The notes beneath the pieces were generated by a model. It did not search any database, was not told where the DNA came from, and was given only the letters and a program-made list of their open reading frames with translations. 64,000 nt of DNA from the NCBI RefSeq assembly GCF_036186745.1, contig NZ_CP108086.1:5952001-6016000 (forward strand). The letters run 5' to 3'. A program made the position numbers and the translations under genes. Source of the stretch: Microbispora hainanensis. GTDB lineage: Bacteria > Actinomycetota > Actinomycetes > Streptosporangiales > Streptosporangiaceae. Positions 14,879 through 23,049 of this stretch are shown here, in pieces; positions within the stretch are counted from its first letter, which is position 1; every line of letters begins with the position of its first letter.

Positions 14879-17068
14879 GTGGCAACCCTGCTGTACCGGC
14901 TGGGCCGGTTCTCCTTCCGCAGACGCGGGCGCGTGGCCGCCGTGTGGCTGCTGCTCCTCGTGGTCCTGGGCCTGGCCGCCGCCGCGTTCCACGGCCCGAC
15001 CGGCGACAAGTTCGCCATGCCCGGCACCGAGTCGCAGCGGGCGCTGGACGCCCTGGCCAAGGAGTTCCCGCAGGCCAGCGGTGCCACCGGCACCATCGTC
15101 GTCGCCGCTCCGCAGGGCCGGAAGCTGGACCCGGCCGAGGTCGCACCGGTGGTCAAGGAGGCCGCCGGCATCCCCGGCGTCGTCGCCGCCCTCGACCCCT
15201 TCAAGTCCGGCGCCGTCTCCGCCGACGGCCGCTACGCCCTGGTGCAGGTGCAGTTCGACCGCGGGGCCAAGGACGTCACCGAGGCTCAGCGCGCGGCGTA
15301 CCTGAAGGCCGGCTCATCGGCCAAGGGGCTGCGGGTCGAGCACGGCGGCGAGGTCCTGAACGCCGCGCCGGAGGTGGGCGGGTCCGAAGGGATCGGCGTC
15401 GTGATCGCCGCGGTGGTGCTGATCGTCACCTTCGGCTCGCTGGTCGCCGCCGGGATGACCCTGCTGAACGCGCTGATCGGCGTGGGGGCCGGCATGGGCG
15501 GCCTGTTCGCGCTCAGCGGCCTCGTCGAGCTGACCTCCGTCACGCCGGTGCTGGCGCTGATGCTGGGCCTGGCCGTCGGCATCGACTACTCGCTGTTCAT
15601 CACCTCCCGCTACCGCCAGTTCCTGGCCGAGGGCGTGGCGCCGGAGGAGGCCGCGGGCCGGGCGGTCGGCACGGCCGGATCGGCCGTCGTGTTCGCCGGG
15701 GCCACCGTGGTCATCGCGCTCGCCGGTCTGTCGGTGGTCGGCATCCCGTTCCTGAGCGTGATGGGCCTGGCCGCCGCCGGCACCGTGGCCGTCGCCGTGC
15801 TGGTCGCCCTCACGCTGCTGCCCGCCTTCCTGTCGTACGCCGGGGCCCGGGTGCTGCCCCGCAAGCAGCGCACCGGCGAAAACGCGGACGCGGGCGGCCG
15901 GGGCTTCGGCCACGCCGGCTTCGGACACGCCGGCTTCGGACACACTTGGGGGCGGGTGGTCACCCGGCTGCGCGTGCCGATCCTGCTGGCCGGGGTCCTC
16001 GGCCTCGGCGCGCTGACGCTGCCCGCCCAGGACCTGCGGCTGGCCCTGCCCGACGCGGGCACCGCCGCCCCGGGCACTCCGGCTCGCGAGGCGTACGACC
16101 TGACCAGCGAGGGGTTCGGCGAGGGCTTCAACGCCCGCCTGATCGCCGTGGTCACCGCCGCCGACCGCGCGGCCACGACGGCCGCCGCCGGGGAGGCCGC
16201 CAAGCTGATCCAGCAGACCCCCGGTGTGCTGGCCGTGGCCCCGCCGCAGCCGAACGCCGCGGGCACAACCGCGCTGCTGACCATCATCCCCAAGGCCGGG
16301 CCCACCGCCGCGGCCACCGAGGACGCCGTGCACGCCATCCGCGCCAAGGTCGCCACGATCGGCGGCGCGGAGATCGCCGTCACCGGCGCGACGGCGGTGG
16401 GCATCGACGTCTCCGACAAGCTCGCCGACGCCATGCCGGTCTACCTGCTGCTGGTGGTCGGCCTGTCGGTGCTGCTGCTCATGCTCGTCTTCCGCTCGAT
16501 CCTGGTGCCGGTGAAGGCGGCGCTGGGCTTCCTGCTCACCGTCGGATCGACCTTCGGCATCACCGTGTGGATCTTCCAGGAGGGTCACCTGGCCGGTCTG
16601 CTGGGCGTGGACGTGCCGGGCCCGCTGGTGAGCTTCCTGCCGATCCTGCTCATCGGCATCCTGTTCGGCCTGGCCATGGACTACGAGGTGTTCCTGGTCT
16701 CGCGGATGCGCGAGGACTACGTGCACGGCGACACTCCCCGCCAGGCGACGATCAACGGCATGGGGCACAACGCGCGGGTGGTCACCGCCGCGGCGCTGAT
16801 CATGACGGCGGTGTTCGGCGGGTTCGTGTTCATGAACGACCCGATCATCAAGTCGATGGGCTTCGCGCTGGCCGTCGGTGTGCTCGTGGACGCCTTCGTG
16901 GTCCGGATGACCCTCGTCCCCGCCGTGATGTCCATGCTCGGCCGCGCCGCATGGTGGCTGCCCCGCGTCCTGGACCGGGCGCTTCCCGACCTCGACGTCG
17001 AGGGCGAGCGGCTGCGTCACCACCTCACCACCCGCGCCGCCGTCGAGCCGGAGCGCGCCCTGTTGTAG
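14879..17068 (+). CDS. MMPL/RND-superfamily exporter
   Basis: A 729-residue membrane protein of usual MmpL length with two homologous halves. Each half has one helix, a large external domain and five helices. Signatures are the N-terminal FRRRGRVAAVWLLLLVVLG, GIDYSLFITSRYR in half one and GLAMDYEVFLVSRMRE in half two; the Asp-Tyr pairs form the proton relay of the family. Predicted role: proton-driven export of lipids or hydrophobic compounds. The GTG start is 24 bp after the upstream tetR. A GFGHA repeat lies in the central cytoplasmic loop (about residues 341-356). Confidence 0.92.
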   Translation: MATLLYRLGRFSFRRRGRVAAVWLLLLVVLGLAAAAFHGPTGDKFAMPGTESQRALDALAKEFPQASGATGTIVVAAPQGRKLDPAEVAPVVKEAAGIPGVVAALDPFKSGAVSADGRYALVQVQFDRGAKDVTEAQRAAYLKAGSSAKGLRVEHGGEVLNAAPEVGGSEGIGVVIAAVVLIVTFGSLVAAGMTLLNALIGVGAGMGGLFALSGLVELTSVTPVLALMLGLAVGIDYSLFITSRYRQFLAEGVAPEEAAGRAVGTAGSAVVFAGATVVIALAGLSVVGIPFLSVMGLAAAGTVAVAVLVALTLLPAFLSYAGARVLPRKQRTGENADAGGRGFGHAGFGHAGFGHTWGRVVTRLRVPILLAGVLGLGALTLPAQDLRLALPDAGTAAPGTPAREAYDLTSEGFGEGFNARLIAVVTAADRAATTAAAGEAAKLIQQTPGVLAVAPPQPNAAGTTALLTIIPKAGPTAAATEDAVHAIRAKVATIGGAEIAVTGATAVGIDVSDKLADAMPVYLLLVVGLSVLLLMLVFRSILVPVKAALGFLLTVGSTFGITVWIFQEGHLAGLLGVDVPGPLVSFLPILLIGILFGLAMDYEVFLVSRMREDYVHGDTPRQATINGMGHNARVVTAAALIMTAVFGGFVFMNDPIIKSMGFALAVGVLVDAFVVRMTLVPAVMSMLGRAAWWLPRVLDRALPDLDVEGERLRHHLTTRAAVEPERALL
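15902..15946. repeat. 15-bp tandem repeat (three units) inside the MMPL gene
   Basis: GGCTTCGGACACGCC-type units occur three times in frame, encoding Gly-Phe-Gly-His-Ala/Thr in the loop that joins the two halves of the exporter. The insertion keeps the reading frame. Confidence 0.9.
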
Positions 17069-17102
17069 GAGCGGGGGTGTCGTAGAGGGCGCCGGGGGCC
17101 GG

Positions 17103-17124
17103 AGGTCCCGCCCCTGCGGGACCT
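17103..17124 (+). terminator. Hairpin after the MMPL gene
   Basis: AGGTCCCGC-CCCT-GCGGGACCT is a perfect 9-bp stem with a 4-nt loop, 35 bp past the MMPL stop. There is no T-run, as is common for terminators in very GC-rich genomes. Confidence 0.6.
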
Positions 17125-17187
17125 TCGATGCTCGTACGGCACGGCGGGGAACGATGTGATGGAGGGACCGGACGAGGGGAGGGCGTC

Positions 17188-18048
17188 ATGATCGTCGTGG
17201 GTGTCGACGGCTCACACGCCGGCATGGAGGCCGTCTGCTGGGCGGCCCGGGAGGCCGCCCTGCGCGGCGTCCCCTTGCGCATCGCCAACGCCATCCCCGC
17301 CTGGGCGTGCTCGACCGCCCAGCAGGGCCCGTACACGGACGTCGCCGCGTGGATGCGCGACGGCGCGGCCGCCGTGCTCGGCGCCGCCGCCGAGCGGGCC
17401 CAGGCGGAGGCGCCCGGGGTGCCGATCGACACCGCGATCCTGGCCGGCGACCCGCGCCCGGCGCTCGTCGAGGCTGCCATGGAAGCCGATCTCCTCGTGG
17501 TCGGCAACCACGGGCTCGGCGGCTTCCGCGGCCTGCTGCTCGGCTCGGTCGCGTACGGCGTGGTGGGTCACGCCCCGTGCGACGTGGTCGTCGTGCGGGA
17601 GGTGCCCTCCGCGCCGCGGCCGGAGATCGTGGTGGGCATCGACGCGTCGCCCGCGTGCGGCAAGGTGCTCGACTTCGCCTTCGCCGAGGCGGCGTTGCGC
17701 GGGACCGGCGTGCGGGTGGTGCACGCCTACAGTCCGCTGGAGGCGGGCGGCGGCTTCGCGCCGCTCCCCGACGACTTCGACGAGGAGAAGGTCGAGGTGC
17801 GGATGGTCAGGGAGGCCGTCGCCGGCCGCCGTGAGCTCTACCCCGACGTCAAGATCGTCGAGGAGGTCGTCCGGGGACATCCGGTGGACGTGCTGCGGCA
17901 GGCGTCGGCGGGCGCCGACCTGCTCGTCATCGGCTCCGCGGGGCGCGGCGGGTTCACCGGCCTCGTCCTCGGGTCGGTCTGCCAGGCCATGATCCACCAC
18001 GCGACCGGCCCCATGGCCGTCGTCCGCACCTCGGCGTCCACCGGCTGA
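17188..18048 (+). CDS. Universal stress protein, tandem UspA domains
   Basis: A 286-residue protein with two Usp domains. Domain 1 runs about 1-145, starting MIVVGVDGSHAG, with the nucleotide motif GNHGLGGFRGLLLGS (G-2x-G-9x-GS). Domain 2 runs about 150-283, starting VVGIDASPACG, with GSAGRGGFTGLVLGS. Both keep the ATP-binding glycines. Tandem Usps in actinomycetes are linked to hypoxia or general stress, but no specific role is readable here. GAGGGGAGGG precedes the ATG. A second tandem Usp is encoded at 48796-49653. Confidence 0.92.
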   Translation: MIVVGVDGSHAGMEAVCWAAREAALRGVPLRIANAIPAWACSTAQQGPYTDVAAWMRDGAAAVLGAAAERAQAEAPGVPIDTAILAGDPRPALVEAAMEADLLVVGNHGLGGFRGLLLGSVAYGVVGHAPCDVVVVREVPSAPRPEIVVGIDASPACGKVLDFAFAEAALRGTGVRVVHAYSPLEAGGGFAPLPDDFDEEKVEVRMVREAVAGRRELYPDVKIVEEVVRGHPVDVLRQASAGADLLVIGSAGRGGFTGLVLGSVCQAMIHHATGPMAVVRTSASTG

Positions 18049-18078
18049 GCGGTCCGTGCCGAACCCCGCAGCCTTGAA

Positions 18079-18134
18079 GAACAGAGCGCCCCGAACAGAG
18101 CGCCCCGAACAGAGCGCCCCGAACAGAGCGCCCC
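18079..18134. repeat. 14-bp tandem repeat (four units) in the usp-rbpA spacer
   Basis: Four perfect copies of GAACAGAGCGCCCC occupy the start of the convergent intergenic region; a fifth, degenerate copy follows (GAAGAACAGAGTGGCCC). No coding sense is apparent. Confidence 0.92.
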
Positions 18135-18161
18135 GAAGAACAGAGTGGCCCGGAAATGCCG

Positions 18162-18205
18162 AACGCCCCCGGCGGGCCCGGTTCGTCCGGGCCGCCGGGG
18201 GCGTT
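18162..18205. terminator. Strong bidirectional terminator between usp and rbpA
   Basis: AACGCCCCCGGC pairs with GCCGGGGGCGTT (12 bp) and, inside it, GGCCCGG pairs with CCGGGCC (7 bp). A single bulged G separates the two stem sections and the loop is TTCGT. The convergent genes end on either side, so it can serve both. Confidence 0.85.
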
Positions 18206-18215
18206 TGCCGGCGCC

Positions 18216-18560
18216 CTACGCGCTCTTGCGTCGCTGCTCGCGCAGAATGGCGAGACGCTCGTTCAGCACCTCTTCGAGGTCCTCGATCGAGCGGCGCTCC
18301 AGCAGCATGTCCCAGTGGGTCCGCGGGGGCTTCGCCTTCTTCTGCTGAGGCTGCTCAGCGTCCACCCGCAGTGCCGGGCTGCCGCAGTGACGGCACTCCC
18401 AGGTCGTGGGAATCTCGGCCTCGACGGCGAGCGGAACGGTGGTGAGATGGCCCTTCGGGCACGTGTAGGACACCTCCTGGCGCGGGGCCAGGTCGGTGTT
18501 GCGGTCGTTCTCGTAGCTGGTCGCGCCGAGCCGGGTACCGCGAAGTGCACGCTCGCCCAT
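18216..18560 (-). CDS. rbpA: RNA polymerase-binding protein RbpA
   Basis: A 114-residue actinobacterial transcription factor that binds RNA polymerase and the principal sigma factor and stabilises the open complex. The N-terminal tail is MGERALRGTRLGA. The core has CPKGH, TWECRHCG (the zinc-type cysteines) and PPRTHWDMLLERRSIEDLEE, which contains the basic linker and sigma-interaction domain. The length is exactly typical. AGGAGG precedes the ATG. In Streptomyces coelicolor rbpA belongs to the sigma-R (thiol-oxidative stress) regulon, and a matching promoter is present here. Confidence 0.97.
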   Translation of the reverse strand: MGERALRGTRLGATSYENDRNTDLAPRQEVSYTCPKGHLTTVPLAVEAEIPTTWECRHCGSPALRVDAEQPQQKKAKPPRTHWDMLLERRSIEDLEEVLNERLAILREQRRKSA

Positions 18561-18616
18561 AGTCTTTAAGCCTCCTGAGGTCCCCGCCTTCGAGGGGTTC
18601 GTTCGCCACCGCGTAC

Positions 18617-18642
18617 AACGCCTGATACCGTGTGTGGATTCC
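18617..18642 (-). promoter_or_regulatory. Sigma-R-type promoter of rbpA (GGAAT-N18-GTT)
   Basis: On the minus strand GGAAT (18642-18638) is followed, after exactly 18 bases, by GTT (18619-18617). This is the -35/-10 pattern of SigR/SigH promoters in actinobacteria, lying 57 bp upstream of the rbpA start. The spacing and both elements match the consensus. Confidence 0.7.
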
Positions 18643-18686
18643 CAGCGGAGACCTGATCCAATCGCGCTTTTTCCGTCCCACTGGTC

Positions 18687-20036
18687 TCAGATGTGGTCGG
18701 GCACCTCGTTCCCCGCCTCACGGATGGCCCGGGGAAGGTTGACAACGCTGAGCAGGACGAATCCGAGGACGAAGAACACCACCAGCGAGACGATCGCGGT
18801 GCGGTAACTGTCGGTGACCTGGAGCGCCAGTGTGAGCACCAGCGACCCGAGGAACGCCGACCCCTTGTCGCTGATCTGGTAGAGGCTGAAGTATTCCGCT
18901 TCCCGGCCGGGCGGGATCACCAGGGAGTACATCGAGCGCGACAGCGCCTGGGTGCCGCCCATGACGATCGCGATGGCGAAGGCGATCGCGTAGAACTGGA
19001 CGGCCGAGCCCTTCTGCAGGAAGTAGGCCACGCCCACGACGACCGTCCACACCACCAGGCTGGCCAGCACCGTGCGCTTGGTCCCGAACCTCAGCGCGAG
19101 CCGTCCGAGCCCGAGCGCGCCGCCGACGGCGATGAACTGCACCATCAGGATCGCGCCGATCTGGTGCGTCTGGCCCAGGCCCAGCTCCTGGTCGGCGTAC
19201 GTGGCGGAGAAGCTGATCACCGTCTGCACGCCGTCGTTGTAGACCAGGTAGGCCGCGAGGAACAGCAGCGTGCGGGGGTAGCGCCGCAGGTCGGCGATCG
19301 TACGGCCGAGCTGGCGGACGCTGCCCGCCACGGCCCGCACCGCGGTCGCCTCGTGGACGGGCACCCGCCGGTTGCGCAGGCGCAGCATCGGGATCAGGGT
19401 GAACGCGCCCCACCACAGGCCCGCCGACGCCAGGCTGATCCGCACCGCCAGGCCCGTCTCGATGTCGGCGAACAGGTAGATCACCAGGTTGAGCGCGAGC
19501 AGCAGGCCGCCGCCGAGGTAGCCGAAGCCCCACCCCCTGCTGGAGATCTCGTCGCGTTCCTCCGCCCCGGCGATCTGCGGCAGGAAGGAGTCGTAGACCA
19601 CGCGCGCCGCGCCGAAGGTCACGTTGGCGATCAGGAACAGCGCGCCGCCGAGCAGGTAGGCGTCACCGGACACGAAGTAGAAGCCGAGCGTGGCCACCAC
19701 GCCCAGGTAGGCGAAGACCCCCAGAATCTGCTTCTTGCGGCCGGTGTGGTCGGCCAGCGCGCCGACCACCGGCATGATCACGATCTGCAGCAGCACCGAG
19801 ATCGTCACCATGGTGGTGAAGTACGCCTTGGGCCGCAGGTCGAGGCCGAGGAACGCCACGAAGCCGCCCTCGCCGCCCGCCGCGGTCGTGGCGATCGTGG
19901 TCAGGTACGGCCCGAGGAAGACGGTCAGGACGGTCGTCTGGAACGCGGAGTCCGCCCAGTCGTACCAGTACCAGCCACGTTGCTCGCGCCGCCGCGTGCC
20001 GGGGGTCTCCTCGTGGACGACCTGGGGAGCGGTCAT
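18687..20036 (-). CDS. MFS transporter, UMF1 (Atg22-like) family
   Basis: A 449-residue protein with about 12 membrane segments. UMF1-type marks are the N-terminal YDWADSAFQTTVLTVFLGPY, the loop 2-3 motif GALADHTGRKKQ, and GGTQALSRSMYSLVIPPGRE (about residue 370), followed by FSLYQISDKGSAFLGS. The family includes fungal vacuolar Atg22 and many uncharacterised actinobacterial transporters; the substrate is unknown. It lies upstream of rbpA on the same strand with a 126-bp gap that holds the rbpA promoter, so the two are probably separate units. Confidence 0.9.
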   Translation of the reverse strand: MTAPQVVHEETPGTRRREQRGWYWYDWADSAFQTTVLTVFLGPYLTTIATTAAGGEGGFVAFLGLDLRPKAYFTTMVTISVLLQIVIMPVVGALADHTGRKKQILGVFAYLGVVATLGFYFVSGDAYLLGGALFLIANVTFGAARVVYDSFLPQIAGAEERDEISSRGWGFGYLGGGLLLALNLVIYLFADIETGLAVRISLASAGLWWGAFTLIPMLRLRNRRVPVHEATAVRAVAGSVRQLGRTIADLRRYPRTLLFLAAYLVYNDGVQTVISFSATYADQELGLGQTHQIGAILMVQFIAVGGALGLGRLALRFGTKRTVLASLVVWTVVVGVAYFLQKGSAVQFYAIAFAIAIVMGGTQALSRSMYSLVIPPGREAEYFSLYQISDKGSAFLGSLVLTLALQVTDSYRTAIVSLVVFFVLGFVLLSVVNLPRAIREAGNEVPDHI

Positions 20037-20174
20037 GGTCTCTCCTCACGGGGGTGGAGCGTCGCCGGGGGCCGGGAGGTCGGCGCAGGCCGGTTTCGTC
20101 AGGGGACAGGGTCGGTGAGCCGGGGGACAGACGGCGTCAGCGGGGTGGTCCGGGCCGGGCGGGATGGTCCGTGG

Positions 20175-20972
20175 TCACGGCTCAGCCGGGCGGGGGTGCC
20201 ACTGCCCGCGCGACTTGAGCACGTCGCGCAGGCCGCTGATGTTGTCCGTCATGATCCCGTCGACGCCGAGATCGAGCAGGTGGGCCATGGTCACCGGGTC
20301 GTTCACCGTCCACACGTGCACCTGCATCCCGATCGCGTGCGCGGTGCGCACGAGGGCGCGGGTGGTCACCCGCAGGCCGCGGAACCCGATCGGCGCCTGC
20401 GCACACGGCACGCCCGCCCGGGCGAGCCCGGACAGCAGCCGGCCGTACCCGCCTCCCATCGCGGCCGTACGCAGGGCGGCCAGGCCGCGCGGGCCGAGCG
20501 AGAAGCAGACCTCCCGGTCGATCGCCCGCCGGGCCCGGGCCAGCCGCGCGTCGGAGAACGAGGTCAGGCACACCCGGTCGTACGCGCGGGTGCGTCGGAT
20601 CGCCTGGGCCAGCGGCGCGATCGCGGCGCTCTCCTTGACGTCGATGTTGAAGCGTACGTCCGGCCAGGTGCCGAGCAGGTCTTCCAGCAGCGGGATCTCG
20701 TGCCGGCCGCCGATCCTGGCCTCGCGCACCTCACGGTAGGGCATCCGCGAGATGCGGCCGGTGCGGTCGGTGACCCGGTCGAGGGTGTGGTCGTGGAACG
20801 CGAGGAGGACGCCGTCGGCGGTCGCGTGCGCGTCGGTCTCCAGGTAGGTGTAGCCGAGCTCGACCGCCCGGGAGAAGGCGGCCATGGTGTTCTCGCGGGC
20901 CTCCGCCGCTCCGCCTCGATGCGCGAAGGCGAGCGGTCCGGGGTGGTCGAGGAACGCGAAACGGCGATGCAC
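20175..20972 (-). CDS. Glycerophosphodiester phosphodiesterase
   Basis: A 265-residue TIM-barrel enzyme that hydrolyses deacylated phospholipid headgroups to glycerol-3-phosphate and an alcohol. The GDPD motifs are visible: FAHRGG (catalytic His), ENTMAAF, YLETDAHATADGV (metal-binding Glu and Asp), FHDHTLDRVT (second His), FNIDVKES, and VWTVND near the end. There is no signal peptide, so it is likely cytoplasmic. It follows the ACP gene on the same strand after 113 bp and may or may not be cotranscribed with the FAAL operon. Confidence 0.92.
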   Translation of the reverse strand: MHRRFAFLDHPGPLAFAHRGGAAEARENTMAAFSRAVELGYTYLETDAHATADGVLLAFHDHTLDRVTDRTGRISRMPYREVREARIGGRHEIPLLEDLLGTWPDVRFNIDVKESAAIAPLAQAIRRTRAYDRVCLTSFSDARLARARRAIDREVCFSLGPRGLAALRTAAMGGGYGRLLSGLARAGVPCAQAPIGFRGLRVTTRALVRTAHAIGMQVHVWTVNDPVTMAHLLDLGVDGIMTDNISGLRDVLKSRGQWHPRPAEP

Positions 20973-21085
20973 GAGAGGAGTATGCCGGGTTCCGGCGAAA
21001 CAGTCAGCGCGCCAAGGTGAACATTTGCGTCACAAGAGTCCATTGTCATCTTCGGGGCGGAAGTTCCGCTTCACCGTGTCGCGGT

Positions 21086-21382
21086 TCACTCCGGGTCCGG
21101 CGGGGCCTGTACGGTTCGATCTTCCGGCAGGAGATCGGCCAGATGGGCGGTCATGTCGTCGATCGTCGGGTGGTCCCAGGGCATGGTCGGCTCGACCAGC
21201 ACGCCGACCGTCTCCTCCACGTCGACGCACAGGCCGAGCGCGTGGACCGAGTCCAGGCCGTACGTGCGGAGCTTCACCGTCGGGTCGATATCGGCGGGCG
21301 GCAGGCCGAGATAGGCGGCCACCCGCTCGATCAGCCATCGGCGCAGGGCATCGGGGGACATCGGAGCGGAGGCGGCGCTCAT
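21086..21382 (-). CDS. Acyl carrier protein
   Basis: A 98-residue carrier with the phosphopantetheine attachment serine in GLDSVHAL (about residue 49). The fold signature AAYLGLPPADIDPTVKLRTYG precedes it, and the recognition helix region DVEETVGVLVEPTMPWDHPT follows, in the style of PKS/FAAL-partner ACPs rather than the housekeeping FabC ACP. The ATG overlaps the FAAL stop by 4 bp (ATGA), so it is coupled to the ligase and is its probable acyl acceptor. Confidence 0.93.
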   Translation of the reverse strand: MSAASAPMSPDALRRWLIERVAAYLGLPPADIDPTVKLRTYGLDSVHALGLCVDVEETVGVLVEPTMPWDHPTIDDMTAHLADLLPEDRTVQAPPDPE

Positions 21383-23049
21383 GCGACGGTCTCAAGCAGG
21401 TCGTTGACCGCGGGTTCGAGTTCGGCGTGCAGCGGGGTGAGGCGGCCGCTGAGGAACAGCTCCCGCATGTGCCGGCGGCGGAGCTTGCCGCTGGTGGTCT
21501 GCCGCACCGCGCCACGAGGCACCAGCAGCAGGCTCAGCGGGATGCCGAACTCCCGCGTCACCCGATCCATGATCCGGTCGGCCGCTTCGCCGAGGTCGCC
21601 CGGCTGTCCCCGCCGCATCTCCTGGACCAGGACGACGTGTTCCCCGCCGTCGTGGCGTCGTACGCCGAAGGCGGCGCTGCGGCCCGCGGCCGGGTTGGCC
21701 CGTGCGGCGGCCTCCTCCAGGTCCTGCGGGTAGAGGTTGCGGCCGTTGACGATGATCACATCCTTGATCCGCCCGGTCACGTAGAGCTGGCCGTCGAGCA
21801 GGAACCCCAGGTCGCCGGTGCGCAGCCAGCGGCCGTCGCCCGAGTGGAAGCCTGCGTGGAAGGTCGCGCGGGTCTCCGCCGGGCGGCCCCGGTAGCCGAG
21901 GGCGACGCTGGGGCCGCAGACCCAGATCTCCCCGATCTCGCCGTCGGCGAGGGGCCGGAGGCCGTCCGGATCGACGATCCGCAGGTCGAGCCCGGAGACC
22001 GGCCCGCAGGCGACCAGGGGCGTCCCCTCGGGCGCCGGGACCGCCCGGTGCCGTTCCAGCGCGGCGGGATCGAACCGCCGTACGGTCACGCCCTGCCCCT
22101 GCGGCACGCAGGTGACCATCAGGGTGCACTCGGCCAGGCCGTAGCCGGGATTCCAGGTGGCCGGCCGGAAGCCCGCCGGTGCGAACCGCCGCTCGAACGC
22201 GGCGAGCGTGGCGGCCCGGATCGGCTCGGCTCCGCTGATGGCCATCGCCAGCGTGGACAGGTCGAGCCCGGCGAGCTGCTCGTCGGTGATCCTTCGGGTG
22301 CACCAGGCGTACCCGAAGTCCGGCGACACGGTCCAGTCCGCGCCGTACCGGGTGATCAGCTCCAGCCAGCGCACCGGCCGCGCGACGAACGCGCCGGGCG
22401 ACATGAACACCAGGTCGGCGCCCGCGTGGAGCGCCTGGAGCTGGAGGCCGACCAGGCCCATGTCGTGGTAGTGCGGCAGCCACCCGGCCAGCCGCCGCAA
22501 CGGCCTGCGGGCCAGCAGCCGGAACAGCTCCAGGTTGTGCAGCAGGTTGCCGTGCGAGACCTCGACGCCGCGCGGGTCGCTGGTCGAGCCGGAGGTGTAC
22601 TGCAGGTAGGCGAGGGTTCCTGCGGACATGGCCGGCGGGGCCCAGGCGTCCGGATCGGCGGGGGCGGTGTCGGGCACGCGGGCCGAAAGATCGGACAACC
22701 CGGACGCGTGCGCGTGATCGGTCAGGACCAGCCGCGCGCCGGCGTCCCGCATCAGCGTCCGTACGCGGTTCGCATGGGGTGCGCCCACGTCCGGCAGGGG
22801 AGCGGGGATCGCCGGCACCCGGGCGTACAGACAGCCGAGGAACGCCACCGTGAAGTCGAGCCCCGCCGGGTAGAGCAGCAGCACCGGCTCGTCGGTCAGG
22901 CCGTGTGCGGCGAGCCACACGGCGGTGGCGCGCGCCCGCCGGTCCAGCTCGGTGAAGGTGAGCCGGTCCGTGCCGCCGTCGTCCCGCACGAAGACGAACT
23001 CCCGATCGTCGCTGACGCGGTTCCGTACGTGTGTCACGAAATCGGTCAT
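21379..23049 (-). CDS. Fatty acyl-AMP ligase (FAAL)
   Basis: A 556-residue adenylate-forming enzyme expected to activate a fatty acid as acyl-AMP and load it onto the neighbouring ACP rather than CoA. Core motifs are YTSGSTSDPRGVEVSHGNL (P-loop, about residue 165), GWLPHYHDMGLVGLQ, the FAAL-type NPGYGLAECTL, RTGDLGFLLDGQLYVTGR (A8) and GRNLYPQDLE. The sequence aligns with FAALs better than with CoA ligases, though the FAAL-specific insertion needs an alignment to confirm. It overlaps the upstream SDR and the downstream ACP by 4 bp each. Confidence 0.92.
   Translation of the reverse strand: MTDFVTHVRNRVSDDREFVFVRDDGGTDRLTFTELDRRARATAVWLAAHGLTDEPVLLLYPAGLDFTVAFLGCLYARVPAIPAPLPDVGAPHANRVRTLMRDAGARLVLTDHAHASGLSDLSARVPDTAPADPDAWAPPAMSAGTLAYLQYTSGSTSDPRGVEVSHGNLLHNLELFRLLARRPLRRLAGWLPHYHDMGLVGLQLQALHAGADLVFMSPGAFVARPVRWLELITRYGADWTVSPDFGYAWCTRRITDEQLAGLDLSTLAMAISGAEPIRAATLAAFERRFAPAGFRPATWNPGYGLAECTLMVTCVPQGQGVTVRRFDPAALERHRAVPAPEGTPLVACGPVSGLDLRIVDPDGLRPLADGEIGEIWVCGPSVALGYRGRPAETRATFHAGFHSGDGRWLRTGDLGFLLDGQLYVTGRIKDVIIVNGRNLYPQDLEEAAARANPAAGRSAAFGVRRHDGGEHVVLVQEMRRGQPGDLGEAADRIMDRVTREFGIPLSLLLVPRGAVRQTTSGKLRRRHMRELFLSGRLTPLHAELEPAVNDLLETVA

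Noticed and set aside
14821-17085. Long alternative reading frame overlapping the MMPL gene
   Set aside because: It is Arg/Ala/Gly-rich with no domain signal, typical of a shifted frame in GC-rich DNA. The MMPL frame has all family motifs. Many similar long antisense frames elsewhere were dropped for the same reason.
17069-17187. DosR-type box before the universal stress protein
   Set aside because: The inverted GGTCCCGC/GCGGGACC looks like GGGAC-type boxes at first, but the 4-nt loop and 9-bp continuous stem are those of a hairpin, and the position suits termination of mmpL.
18079-18134. 14-bp direct repeats as attachment sites of a mobile element
   Set aside because: The copies are tandem, no integrase, tRNA or flanking element is present, and the genes on both sides are core (usp, rbpA).
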